A model generated the notes under the pieces. The model did not search any database. It saw nothing but the letters and a program-made list of their open reading frames with translations, and had not been told where the DNA came from. Positions 52,999 to 61,654 of a stretch of DNA of 64,000 nucleotides are shown here, one piece after another. This DNA comes from Enterococcus sp. HY326 (GTDB lineage Bacteria; Bacillota; Bacilli; Lactobacillales; Enterococcaceae), in NCBI RefSeq assembly GCF_026157065.1, contig NZ_JANLGQ010000002.1, positions 310,001 to 374,000 of the forward strand. Reading direction: 5' to 3'. Made by a program: the position numbers and the translations under genes. Position 1 is the first letter of the stretch. The number at the start of each line of letters is the position of its first letter.

Positions 52999-54391
52999 AA
53001 AAAGTCGAACTAAAACACCGATTGCCGAACAAGACCCACAAATCCGCAGTCATAATTTTGATGAGGTTTGTCTAGGATACACAATTTCAGAAGGCCAAGA
53101 AGAAGCTGTTCGCTGTTTACAGTGTCGTAATGCACCTTGCATTGCGAAGTGCCCTGTAATGATTGATATTCCTGGTTTTATTTTGGCCATTAAGGACGGC
53201 GATATGGCTAAAGCTGCTGAAGTGCTGGGGAAATACACTAATCTACCAGCAATTTGTGGCCGGGTTTGCCCACAGGAAAAGCAATGCGAGCAAGTTTGCC
53301 GGCTTGGCCTGGCAAAAAATTATGAACCGGTAGCAATCGGCAAATTGGAACGCTTGGTGGCAGACTGGTCATTGGAAAATAAAGATTTTTCTGCTGTGTC
53401 ACCTGCCTCTATTAAAAAACTTGGTAAGGTTGCCGTGATTGGTTCCGGCCCTTCTGGATTGACAGTTGCTGGTGATTTAGCCAAGCTGAATTATGATGTA
53501 ACAATTTTTGAAGCCTTGCATGAGCCTGGTGGCGTCTTAACTTATGGCATTCCAGAATTTCGTTTGCCAAAACGAATTGTAAAAAAGGAAATTGAATCGA
53601 TTGCTGCTTTAGGTGTCAAAATTGAAACCAATATAATCGTTGGAAAAACTCTCAAGATGGCTGAAATTATGGCGGACTTTGACGCCTGCTATATCTCAGT
53701 GGGGGCAGGAACGCCCAATTTTATGGGGATTGCTGGGACTTCGTTGAATGGTGTGTATTCGTCAAGTGAATATCTGACGAGAATTAATTTGATGCACAGC
53801 TATGAGTTTCCTCGATATGCAACGCCGATTAAACATTCTAAAAAAGTGGTGGTAATTGGTGGCGGTAATGTAGCGATGGATGCGGCTCGTTCGGCTAAGC
53901 GATTGGGTGCTGAGGAAGTGACAGTCGTTTATCGCCGCTCGTTGGAAGAATTACCTGCAAGAATTGAAGAATATCATCATTCTGTTGAGGAGGGCATTGA
54001 GTATCAGTGGCTAACTAATCCAGTTGAATATCTAGGCGATGAAGAAGATAATTTAATGGGAGTCAAGTGCATCAAGATGGCGTTGGGTGAGCCTGATGAG
54101 TCAGGTCGTCGCCGCCCAGAAGCAATTGCTGGTAGCGAATTTGTAATTGAAGCCGATACAGTAATTGAAGCGATTGGCCAAGGCTCTAATCGAGTTCTTC
54201 TGGATACCTTCCCAGAGTTAACCTTGAATAGATGGGGGTACATTGCTGCTGATCCCGAAACTGGAAAAACATCTATTCCAGGAGTTTTTGCAGGAGGCGA
54301 TATCGTCACAGGAGCGGCTACGGTCATCTTAGCCATGGGGGCCGGTAAGGTGGCTGCTGTTGAAATTGATAAATATATTCAAAATAAATAA
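52991..54391 (+). CDS. NfnB/GltD-like NADPH-dependent oxidoreductase subunit
   Basis: This 466-residue protein has an N-terminal pair of [4Fe-4S] motifs (Cys42, 45, 50, 54 and Cys89, 93, 99, 103), FAD binding at GSGPSG 151-156, NAD(P)H binding at GGGNVAMD near 294 and a terminal GD..TGAATVILAMGAG FAD motif. It is the large partner of the NfnA-like protein and related to the small subunit of glutamate synthase; no gltB-type glutamate synthase gene adjoins it. The pair could transfer electrons between NAD(P)H, flavodoxin and the purine-reducing enzymes. AGGTGA precedes the ATG. Confidence 0.9.
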   Translation: MAKKSRTKTPIAEQDPQIRSHNFDEVCLGYTISEGQEEAVRCLQCRNAPCIAKCPVMIDIPGFILAIKDGDMAKAAEVLGKYTNLPAICGRVCPQEKQCEQVCRLGLAKNYEPVAIGKLERLVADWSLENKDFSAVSPASIKKLGKVAVIGSGPSGLTVAGDLAKLNYDVTIFEALHEPGGVLTYGIPEFRLPKRIVKKEIESIAALGVKIETNIIVGKTLKMAEIMADFDACYISVGAGTPNFMGIAGTSLNGVYSSSEYLTRINLMHSYEFPRYATPIKHSKKVVVIGGGNVAMDAARSAKRLGAEEVTVVYRRSLEELPARIEEYHHSVEEGIEYQWLTNPVEYLGDEEDNLMGVKCIKMALGEPDESGRRRPEAIAGSEFVIEADTVIEAIGQGSNRVLLDTFPELTLNRWGYIAADPETGKTSIPGVFAGGDIVTGAATVILAMGAGKVAAVEIDKYIQNK

Positions 54392-54450
54392 TCTTATTTA
54401 GATGTTTTTCGTTGAAAAAAATAATTATTTTTCATAAAATTAAATAAGAT
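54391..54450 (+). promoter_or_regulatory. Flavodoxin promoter within nested dyads
   Basis: -35 TTGAAA (54412-54417), a 17-bp spacer and -10 TAAAAT (54435-54440) form a good promoter. The spacer is the palindrome AAAAATAATTATTTTT. ATCTTATTTA (54391-54400) and TAAATAAGAT (54441-54450) are exact complements flanking the whole promoter. Palindromes at this place suggest regulation. Confidence 0.55.
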
Positions 54451-54484
54451 ATTTGTTTTCAAAAAAATGTAGGAGGTCCATAAC

Positions 54485-54934
54485 ATGACAGTAGCAAAAA
54501 TTGTTTACGCAAGTTCAACAGGTAATACTGAGGGGATTTCAGAGATTTTAGAGGATACCTTTAACGAAATGGATGTTGAAGTCGAACGTTTAGAAGCAGA
54601 TGAGGCGGATGATGAAACCTTTGAAGACGCTGACATTTGCGTTATTGCAACATACTCAACCGGCGATGGCGAACGCCCTTTTGATTTTGAAGACTTCTAT
54701 GAAGAATTGACAGATCTGGATTTAGCCGGCAAAGTATTTGGTGTGGTCGGCAGTGGTGATAGTAAATTGTATCCAGATCATTCCTTTTTTGCGGCACTTT
54801 CCTTTGATGAAGCCTTTGAAAAGACAGGCGCAACCAGAGGACACGAAGTAGTTAAAATCGAAAACGATGCAGATGATGCTGACGAAGAAATTTTGAAGGA
54901 ATTTGTAAAGGCATTAGTGGATGCAAAAGCCTAA
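54485..54934 (+). CDS. Flavodoxin
   Basis: This 149-residue acidic electron carrier has the FMN phosphate loop SSTGNTE (residues 10-16), TYSTGDGERP as the 60s loop and GSGDSKLYPD as the 90s loop. The chain is rich in Asp/Glu, typical of short-chain flavodoxins. It passes single electrons between reductases and acceptors. Its place right after the NfnAB-like pair suggests it is the electron partner of this cluster. TAGGAGG precedes the ATG, and a separate promoter allows independent control. A terminator lies about 140 bases downstream. Confidence 0.95.
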   Translation: MTVAKIVYASSTGNTEGISEILEDTFNEMDVEVERLEADEADDETFEDADICVIATYSTGDGERPFDFEDFYEELTDLDLAGKVFGVVGSGDSKLYPDHSFFAALSFDEAFEKTGATRGHEVVKIENDADDADEEILKEFVKALVDAKA

Positions 54935-55070
54935 ATTTAGATAATTATTTATGAATCCGAAATCAGATAAGAGTATTGCGTTTTTGATTTCTCTAAAAAT
55001 AATCAATTGCAAATCTTAAAGTAATTTTTGTAGTTTTATTAACAACAAAATTTACTGATGACTACAAGTG

Positions 55071-55116
55071 AAAAGACTTTATCAAATTAGAATGTATTTG
55101 ATAAAGTCTTTTTTTT
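55071..55116 (+). terminator. Terminator downstream of flavodoxin
   Basis: AAAAGACTTTATCAAA pairs with TTTGATAAAGTCTTTT, followed by a long T-run. The 362-base gap 54935-55296 otherwise contains no gene; on its distal side AGCCCA/TGGGCT complementary arms (55235-55277) could help terminate the opposing TetR gene. Confidence 0.88.
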
Positions 55117-55296
55117 GAATCTGGAATACCTCAAATCTAATACTCTTAAAAGGTTTAAATCATTTCAAAATTTTACTAACTTTATAATCAAAATAAGGCA
55201 TCAGCTATTTCTTCAAGAAAAATCATTGAAAAACGAAGAGTAGCCCACTAAAATCATTAAAAACGTTTATTGGGCTGCTGTCGAGTATGTAACACT

Positions 55297-55875
55297 TCAA
55301 CTTTTCTTCTGGGAAATTAACACTTTTGATAAAGCAATACTGATTTCTTCTACGGAAATGTCTGAGTCCAATTGCATCCATTCGACAATCATGCCGATTG
55401 TTCCTTTGGCAAAATAGGTGAAAAAGAGCTCCAAAACTATGGGATTTGTTTCATCAAACATTTGACTGAATTGTGAGATTGCTAAATCATGAACTTCCGA
55501 AAAAATAGTTGTGACGAAAAGGGTTGTGCTGCTGCTTTTTAAAAGTGTCAGCGAGACAACTTTATTTTGGTTTAAGACAGCGATAAAGCGTTGCAGCCAG
55601 ATTGCTAAATCATCTGATGAACGCAATTGCATCAAGGGTAAAATTTCGGCGGTTAGCTCTTCTTCAATTGTTTGAAATAAATCTAGTGGGTCTTGGAAAT
55701 ATTTGTAAAACGTTCCCCGATTAATTTCTGCTTTTTCGGTAATTTCAGTGACAGTAATTTTTGATAATTCCTGTTGACTAAGGAGTTCTAAAAAAGCTTC
55801 ACGAATGACCTTTTTTGTATAAAGTGTTCTACGATTGTTTTTAGTGCCTGCCAAGTAGCTCATTCCCTTCAACAT
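55297..55875 (-). CDS. TetR/AcrR family regulator of the adjacent exporter
   Basis: This 192-residue regulator has an N-terminal HTH: KVIREAFLELLSQQELSKIT, then VTEITEKAEINRGTFYKYF with recognition helix NRGTFYKYF near residue 55, followed by a helical ligand-binding domain. It is divergent from a MacB/FtsX-type transporter, and a 17-bp palindrome covers the transporter promoter. The first ATG (55875) has no clear ribosome site; ATG 55863 (MSYLAG) is an alternative. The likely role is repression of the exporter until a ligand binds. Confidence 0.85.
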   Translation of the reverse strand: MLKGMSYLAGTKNNRRTLYTKKVIREAFLELLSQQELSKITVTEITEKAEINRGTFYKYFQDPLDLFQTIEEELTAEILPLMQLRSSDDLAIWLQRFIAVLNQNKVVSLTLLKSSSTTLFVTTIFSEVHDLAISQFSQMFDETNPIVLELFFTYFAKGTIGMIVEWMQLDSDISVEEISIALSKVLISQKKS

Positions 55876-55922
55876 TTTTCAAAAAAGTGTCTATTTAATG
55901 ACAAGTGCTGTCAAATTGCCTA

Positions 55923-55961
55923 TTGACCTCGATGTTTAAACAATTATACTTACAAAGTGTA
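55923..55961 (+). promoter_or_regulatory. Exporter promoter with TetR operator candidate
   Basis: -35 TTGACC (55923-55928), 16-bp spacer and -10 TATACT (55945-55950). The palindrome TATACTTACAAAGTGTA (55945-55961) has arms TAyACTT and AAGTrTA with one mismatch and covers the -10 box. Confidence 0.65.
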
Positions 55962-56002
55962 ATGAAAGCAACAGGGTGTTTGAAAAATGACGAGGTGAGA
56001 AA

Positions 56003-56704
56003 ATGAGTTTCATTGAAGTGAACCATGGGTTTAAGGAATATCAGATGGGAGATACAACCATCGTTGCTAATAATGATCTTAGTTTTTCGGTGGAGGAAGG
56101 GGAGCTGGCAGTAATATTAGGCCCGAGTGGTGCTGGAAAATCCACCGTCCTAAATATTTTAGGTGGGATGGACTCGCCAACAAAAGGAGAAATCAAAATA
56201 GCGGGTGTCGATATCGCTAATTTTTCTAATCGAAAATTGACAGCCTATCGTCGGACTGAAGTCGGTTTTGTATTTCAGTTCTATAATTTGGTTCCTAATT
56301 TGACAGCTAAGGAAAATGTTGAATTGGCTTCTGAAATTTCGCCGAATGCCCTCGATGTTGAAGAAACTTTGCGACAAGTGGGACTGGGGGAAAGAATGAA
56401 TAATTTTCCTGCCCAGCTATCTGGCGGCGAACAACAAAGAGTGGCGATTGCGCGAGCATTAGCTAAAAATCCCAAAATTCTGCTCTGTGATGAGCCGACT
56501 GGAGCTTTGGATTATGAAACTGGCAAGCAAGTTTTGCAATTACTGCAGGATGTCAGTAGAATACAAGGGCGAACCGTTATTTTAATTACCCATAATAGTG
56601 CGATTGCCCCGATTGCAGATCGGGTGATTCGGATTAATGATGCGAAGGTTCGCTCAGTGGAGCATAATTCAGCTCCAACATCGATTGCTAAAATTGAATG
56701 GTAG
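56003..56704 (+). CDS. MacB/LolD-type ABC transporter ATPase
   Basis: This 233-residue ATPase has Walker [10 protein letters not shown] at 40-48, Q-loop [13 protein letters not shown] near 92, signature LSGGEQQR near 138 and Walker [13 protein letters not shown] near 158. The DEPTGALD form is typical of MacB/LolD-type exporters that pair with FtsX-like permeases. It acts at the inner face of the membrane with the large permease encoded next. GAGGTGAG precedes the ATG. The TetR gene is divergent. Confidence 0.93.
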   Translation: MSFIEVNHGFKEYQMGDTTIVANNDLSFSVEEGELAVILGPSGAGKSTVLNILGGMDSPTKGEIKIAGVDIANFSNRKLTAYRRTEVGFVFQFYNLVPNLTAKENVELASEISPNALDVEETLRQVGLGERMNNFPAQLSGGEQQRVAIARALAKNPKILLCDEPTGALDYETGKQVLQLLQDVSRIQGRTVILITHNSAIAPIADRVIRINDAKVRSVEHNSAPTSIAKIEW

Positions 56705-56713
56705 GTGCCTTTT

Positions 56714-59440
56714 TTGAAGAATAAATTATATTTACGTAGTCTTTTTAGAGATATTCGAGATACACTTGGCCGCTTTATTGCAATTATTTTGATCATCTTT
56801 ATGGCGGTATTACTCTTTGTCGGAATTAAATCAGTTGGTCCTGATTTGGAAAAGACAGTCGATGAGTTTGTTACTCAAAAAAATATTTCTGACGTTCACA
56901 TCATCGGAACAACTGGATTAACCAAAGAAGACCAAGCTATCGCCGAAGAAACCGGAGCAACCGTCGAGCTTGGCTATAGTTTTGCTTATGATGATGAAAC
57001 AGAAAATATTGATTTACAAGTGTATTCCTATGATGAGAGCAGTAGTCAAAACAGCTTGTCTTTAGTCGAAGGCCAGCTACCTAAAGCGGCTAATGAGCTG
57101 GTTCTTAATGAAAGCCTAGCGGAAATTTACCCGCTTGGTTCAACACTTACGATTAAAAATGATCAATTAGATGAATCAGAGTTTCAAGTTGTCGGTTTCG
57201 TTGAATCGCCAATTTATGTCAGTGAAACCGAATTTGGTTCATCAAATGTTGGTGACGGGACTCTTGATGGGTACGCATATCTCAGTAAAGAGGCATTTTC
57301 CGTTGGAGATACCTACTCCATCATGTATTTGCGTTTTGATTCATTGGCGAAATTGGATATTTTTTCTGAGGACTATCAAGAGCAGCTAACAGCCAAATTA
57401 AATCTGCTGGAAACAAAATTTGCTAGCCGTAAAACCGAAAGAAGAGCAGAACTTATCGCAAGCGGGAATGAGGAAATTGCCGCAAACCAAGCAAGTCTTG
57501 ATCAAAGCCAAAGTGAGCTGACTGCAGGTCAAACACAGCTCGATGATGCGAAGCAACGATTAGAAAATCAAAAGAGTCAATTGGCAGCGACTGCTAGTTT
57601 ACAAAGTCAGAGTAGTTACGAAGCAGCTTTAGTACAAATTACGGCTGCAGAAGCTGAATTAAGCACTCAACAAACGACGCTGACGGAAAATCAGCAAACC
57701 ATTGATGAGGCACAAGCCGAAATTTATCAAGCAAAAACAGACTTAGAAAATCTTTCAACGCCGAATTATTTAATTAATGAACGAACCTCTAACCCCGGCT
57801 TTGAAGAGGTGACTAGCTTGTCAGATCGAATTGATGCAATTGGCAATGTTTTTCCGGTATTTTTCTTTTTAATCGGAGCCTTGATTACCTTTACAACTAT
57901 TACACGCATGGTGGAAGAGGATCGAAAAATTATTGGCACCTTGAAGGCTGTTGGCTACACAAACATAGAAATTTCTATGAAGTATATTTTGTACGCACTG
58001 TTGACGGCAGTTGTTGGGACCGTTCTGGGGATTTTTGTCGGCACATTTTCTTTGCCGACGATTGTTTTTAATATGCTCGGAGCGTCTTATGTTTTTACAG
58101 ATTACACGGTAACTTTTTGGCTTGTGCCCATTTTAATTGCGATTGGCGGAAGCTTTGTAGCAACGGTCGTAGCAACGATTTATATTCTAATTAAGGATTT
58201 ACGGGAAAAACCAACAGCATTACTGATGCCTAAAGCACCGAAACCCGGTAAGCGAATTTTGTTAGAATATATCAAACCAGTTTGGCGTCGGTTAAGCTTC
58301 AATCAAAAAGTCACCTATCGGAATTTATTTAGATATAAGGCCCGCATGATTTTAACAATTGCGGGAATTGCTGGCTGCTGTGGTTTAATGCTGGCGGGCT
58401 TTGGCTTAAGAGACTCGATTGAAAATGTCGGCACTGTACAATTTAATCAACTAAATCATTTTCAAGGTATTGTAACCCTTGATAGTGAGATATCGGCAGA
58501 TGAAGCCAGTCAAACGTTAGATGTTTTAGACTCGACTGGGGCTGTTTCAGACGAAACCCCCATTTACGCAAGTCAAGTAACATTTAAAGCAGACGAGGTT
58601 GCCGATCAAAGCGCCTCTCTTTATGCTTTTGAAACATCTGCTGCGGCGCATGCGAATTTTACTTTGCAGTCAACAAGCAGTGATTCTTCCACTGAATTAG
58701 TGGAGGATGGCGCTATTATTTCAGAAGGCTTAGCCAAAGCCTATGAAGTGGAAGTTGGTGATGACTTAGTTTTTCAAGATGCAAACGGCAATCAGATGAC
58801 TCTAAAAATTAACGGCATCGTTGAGAACTATTTAGGAAATAATGTCTTGTTATTACAAAGTTATTTAGATCAGCTGACCGACCAAAGCCATGAGGCCAAT
58901 TCATTTTTAATTCAAACTGCAGAAATGTCTAAGGCTAGCCAAGATGACTTGGCGGCAGATTTAAAAGAAACGGACCAAGTTTTGACCACCACTTTTATGA
59001 GTCAGCAATTAGAAAAACAGGCTTATTCTAGTACCAATCTGCAACCTGTGGTAATTATTTTTATTGTGCTTTCTGGAACATTGGCTTTAGTTGTTTTATT
59101 TAATCTGACAAATATCAATGTTTCTGAACGGGAAAGGGAATTGGCCACCATAAAAGTTTTAGGCTTTTATGATCAAGAAGTGACGATGTATATCGTACGA
59201 GAGTCCATCATTTTCACAGCGTTGGGGATTTTACTGGGCTTTGTGGTGGGAAATGTGCTCACCTGGTTTATTATTACCATGGCAGCTTCACCAAGTATTA
59301 GTTTTCCTTTGCTTGTGCCGACGATTGGCTATCTCTTTTCTGCGGGACTGACAGTTTTCTTCTCTGCGGTAGTAATGCTGATCACCCATCAGCGCTTGAA
59401 AAAAATTGATATGATTGGCGCTTTAAAATCAAATGAATAG
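56714..59440 (+). CDS. Large FtsX-type ABC transporter permease
   Basis: This roughly 908-residue membrane protein has an N-terminal helix (about 18-40), a large extracellular domain (about 41-340) whose end is a Gln/Ala/Glu-rich coiled coil (about 245-335), and an FtsX unit of three helices (about 370-490). A cytosolic link with FNQKVTYRNLFRYKARM follows, then a fourth helix, a second extracellular domain (about 570-760) and a final FtsX unit (about 775-900). This build is typical of enterococcal and streptococcal peptide or lipid exporters. TTG 56714 with AGGTG six bases upstream is preferred; GTG 56705 directly after the ATPase stop is possible. The substrate is unknown. Confidence 0.88.
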   Translation: MKNKLYLRSLFRDIRDTLGRFIAIILIIFMAVLLFVGIKSVGPDLEKTVDEFVTQKNISDVHIIGTTGLTKEDQAIAEETGATVELGYSFAYDDETENIDLQVYSYDESSSQNSLSLVEGQLPKAANELVLNESLAEIYPLGSTLTIKNDQLDESEFQVVGFVESPIYVSETEFGSSNVGDGTLDGYAYLSKEAFSVGDTYSIMYLRFDSLAKLDIFSEDYQEQLTAKLNLLETKFASRKTERRAELIASGNEEIAANQASLDQSQSELTAGQTQLDDAKQRLENQKSQLAATASLQSQSSYEAALVQITAAEAELSTQQTTLTENQQTIDEAQAEIYQAKTDLENLSTPNYLINERTSNPGFEEVTSLSDRIDAIGNVFPVFFFLIGALITFTTITRMVEEDRKIIGTLKAVGYTNIEISMKYILYALLTAVVGTVLGIFVGTFSLPTIVFNMLGASYVFTDYTVTFWLVPILIAIGGSFVATVVATIYILIKDLREKPTALLMPKAPKPGKRILLEYIKPVWRRLSFNQKVTYRNLFRYKARMILTIAGIAGCCGLMLAGFGLRDSIENVGTVQFNQLNHFQGIVTLDSEISADEASQTLDVLDSTGAVSDETPIYASQVTFKADEVADQSASLYAFETSAAAHANFTLQSTSSDSSTELVEDGAIISEGLAKAYEVEVGDDLVFQDANGNQMTLKINGIVENYLGNNVLLLQSYLDQLTDQSHEANSFLIQTAEMSKASQDDLAADLKETDQVLTTTFMSQQLEKQAYSSTNLQPVVIIFIVLSGTLALVVLFNLTNINVSERERELATIKVLGFYDQEVTMYIVRESIIFTALGILLGFVVGNVLTWFIITMAASPSISFPLLVPTIGYLFSAGLTVFFSAVVMLITHQRLKKIDMIGALKSNE

Positions 59441-59461
59441 CTCAAAATTATCTGAATAAAA

Positions 59462-59510
59462 CAAAGCAGCCGCTGAGATTAAATTTCCCAGCGGTCGCTT
59501 TGTTTTTTTT
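59462..59510. terminator. Bidirectional terminator between the exporter and EIIB-like genes
   Basis: CAAAGCAGCCGCTG (59462-59475) pairs with CAGCGGTCGCTTTG (59489-59502), with two mismatches, followed by T8. It sits between two converging genes. Confidence 0.85.
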
Positions 59511-59519
59511 AATTCTGTT

Positions 59520-60449
59520 TTATTCCCAAGAAAAAATACCTAAAAATGTTTTGCGTTTTTTCAATTCTTCTGTTTCCAAATAATTGACCTGCAGCTCACT
59601 AGTAAATTCTGTCTTAAAGCCAGCTTGAATCAGCATCGTTAAGAAAAGCTGATTGATTTGGGTAAAATCATTGCGATAAAAATCTTGTTGGCTGACTAGT
59701 AGATAAGGAATCTGATAATCCTTTAACCATGCTTTTTCTTCTGTGAAGGGAAATTGCAGGGAGAGGGGCAGGATGACACTATCGATGCGTCTGGAAATTT
59801 TTTGCATATACGTTTTATTTAGCGTCTCGCTATTGCCGAATAAAAAGCGAATATCAAAATCGGCCTGGGGTTGAAAATCAAACAAGCCTTCGAGACTGAA
59901 TTTTTCAGCAATCGGTCGAATCCCTAGCTCACTTAAATAATCAAAAAACTGTGTGAAAAGTCTGCCGTCAGCATTCCCGTTAATCACTAAAATTTCCATG
60001 TTTTTATCAGCAGCCTTTGAAGCACTATGAATTGTGGATTGGTAGCCCCGCTGATAATCAAGTTCAATTAATTGATTTAATAAATCGGCATAGGCTTGTT
60101 GCCCATCCATCATACCAAAAATTTTTGGAGGAATATCTTGCACCACAGTCGGGTAATCAGCTAGTAAGCGTATTTTTTCTTTTGTCAGATAGCGGACTTG
60201 CGGCGCCACGAAGACTACATCAAAAAGCTGACCAAATTCAAAGGTGCTGGAAGCGCTGAGGGCATTGATTCCGCCATAAACAAAAATTAAATCATATTTA
60301 TCCCCGTAGGCTTTGTGCTTAGCCATGGCAGTAAAGCCGTCGAGGGCGACTGCCGTTAAGTTTTGATCTTCTTCATTCACATGCTGGGTAATTTTTTGGC
60401 AAAATAAACTAGAGCTGCCGCCGCCTGTACAACCAACAAAAATAAACAT
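59520..60449 (-). CDS. EIIB (lactose/cellobiose)-like protein with unknown C-terminal domain
   Basis: The first about 105 residues of this 309-residue protein resemble PTS enzyme IIB of the lactose/cellobiose type: FIFVGCTGGGSSSLFCQKI has a Cys at residue 7 in the phosphoryl-loop position, and VVFVAPQVRYLTKEKIRLL matches the second conserved strand-helix. Residues about 150-309 (starting NMEILVING) form a second domain I do not recognise, possibly a diverged repeat of the same fold. No IIA or IIC genes are adjacent, so a transport role is doubtful; a regulatory phosphoprotein is possible. AAAGGAG precedes the ATG. It is monocistronic. Confidence 0.65.
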   Translation of the reverse strand: MFIFVGCTGGGSSSLFCQKITQHVNEEDQNLTAVALDGFTAMAKHKAYGDKYDLIFVYGGINALSASSTFEFGQLFDVVFVAPQVRYLTKEKIRLLADYPTVVQDIPPKIFGMMDGQQAYADLLNQLIELDYQRGYQSTIHSASKAADKNMEILVINGNADGRLFTQFFDYLSELGIRPIAEKFSLEGLFDFQPQADFDIRFLFGNSETLNKTYMQKISRRIDSVILPLSLQFPFTEEKAWLKDYQIPYLLVSQQDFYRNDFTQINQLFLTMLIQAGFKTEFTSELQVNYLETEELKKRKTFLGIFSWE

Positions 60450-60548
60450 CTGAAACGCTCCTTTAGCCGAACTTCGTTTGACAAAGTTAATCTGATTAAC
60501 TAAAATTATAGTACATACAAATGATTAAACCGCTTTTATTTAAAAAAA

Positions 60549-61037
60549 TTAAAGTAACTCGGATAAATCAATTAAGGCAGTTTGATAATTTTCAACATAA
60601 TAACGAAAATTTTTACGGCCTTTTTGGATAATCTGATGGCCTTCTGCCACCAATAATTTTTTCTGTTCTTCAACGCCACCGGGATATTTCGGATTTAATT
60701 CACCGTTGTTTTTTAGGGTAAGCCAATAGGGTGTTTTATCGGTGAGGCGCTGTTCGCTCGCCCAAGCACAAATGGAAACAAAAATTCCGGCTGTCATTGG
60801 TTCCGTAAAATCTGCTTGATTTTTTTCCGCCAAATACGTTCGTATCTCACTGACTGTTGTCAGCTTACCTTCAGGAATTTTTTTCATAATCGCATCATAA
60901 GTGGGGGCTGGTGCAAAAAACATTTTTTCGCCGCCATAACGGGCAATCACTTTTGGATCGGTGACAATTTGGATTTTGGGCATATCGTTTTCTTTGTGGA
61001 GCATGGCATTAAAGTCCTTTTTATCTTCATTCGCCAT
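60549..61037 (-). CDS. MGMT-like (alkyltransferase-like) protein
   Basis: The middle of this 162-residue protein (YDAIMKKIPEGKLTTVSEIRTYLAEK, about 47-72; two segments) resembles the winged-helix DNA-binding domain of O6-methylguanine methyltransferases. YWLTLKNNGELNPKYPGG and EGHQIIQKGRK follow in the C-terminal part. The catalytic PCHRV cysteine motif is absent, so it would bind rather than repair alkylated DNA, as alkyltransferase-like proteins do. A conserved small family of MGMT-like proteins with this layout exists in Firmicutes and Bacteroidetes. A perfect AAAGGAGG precedes the ATG. Confidence 0.75.
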   Translation of the reverse strand: MANEDKKDFNAMLHKENDMPKIQIVTDPKVIARYGGEKMFFAPAPTYDAIMKKIPEGKLTTVSEIRTYLAEKNQADFTEPMTAGIFVSICAWASEQRLTDKTPYWLTLKNNGELNPKYPGGVEEQKKLLVAEGHQIIQKGRKNFRYYVENYQTALIDLSELL

Positions 61038-61168
61038 TGAAATGACCTCCTTTAAATCTATTTAGGTACCTCAATCCAAGGATAAAGTCTTTTTCAGCAA
61101 AATGCAATTAGCCATTTTTACTTTGGAAAACTTTTTTTAAAAATAATTTTTTTTAGGAGTGTGGAAAA

Positions 61169-61654
61169 ATGACCCAAATTTCAAGAATTTATGTAAAAGA
61201 ATTGCCAGAATTATTTTTTTTGAGCTACCGGCGGACAATTGATTTTTTTGCTGAGTACAGCAGTCTGATTGGGGAAACATTGCCAAAAATTGACGAAGCT
61301 TTAAAAAAAGAAAATTTAGCTCCCAGCAGTGGTTTAGTAACTTGCTTTCATAACATTGATTTAGCTCAATTGGATGTCGAGGTTGGCATGGTGATTCCTC
61401 ATCAGGTTGAGACCAAAAAGCCACTAAACTGTACAGTTTTTCCAGCAGGTTTAGTGGCAACGACGATTGATTTAGGAGAATACGAAAAGCAAGATCCTAC
61501 AATGATGGCTTTGACTGAATGGATTTCTAAAAATGGCTATCAGGCGAACGGGGGAATTTATTATCATTATTTAAATGATGAAAAACAGTCACCAGAAAAT
61601 TATTTGACGCAGATGTTGATTCCCATTGTAAAAGCTACAGATAGTTTTAATTAA
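61169..61654 (+). CDS. GyrI-like small-molecule-binding domain protein
   Basis: This 161-residue cytosolic protein has the GyrI/AraC-effector-domain pattern: IYVKELPELFFLSYRR as first strand, a helix with EYSSLIGETLPKI, GLVTCFHNID and VEVGMVIPHQV, and ALTEWISKNGYQ near 116. Such proteins bind hydrophobic or cationic drugs, or act as inhibitors. TAGGAG precedes the ATG. Its stop overlaps by four bases the stop of the converging gene at 61651. The partner protein is unknown. Confidence 0.8.
   Translation: MTQISRIYVKELPELFFLSYRRTIDFFAEYSSLIGETLPKIDEALKKENLAPSSGLVTCFHNIDLAQLDVEVGMVIPHQVETKKPLNCTVFPAGLVATTIDLGEYEKQDPTMMALTEWISKNGYQANGGIYYHYLNDEKQSPENYLTQMLIPIVKATDSFN

Noticed and set aside
52991-54391. 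Glutamate synthase small subunit
   Set aside because: The protein is GltD-like, but no large glutamate synthase gene adjoins it and it overlaps an NfnA-like gene, so an Nfn-type partner is the better reading.
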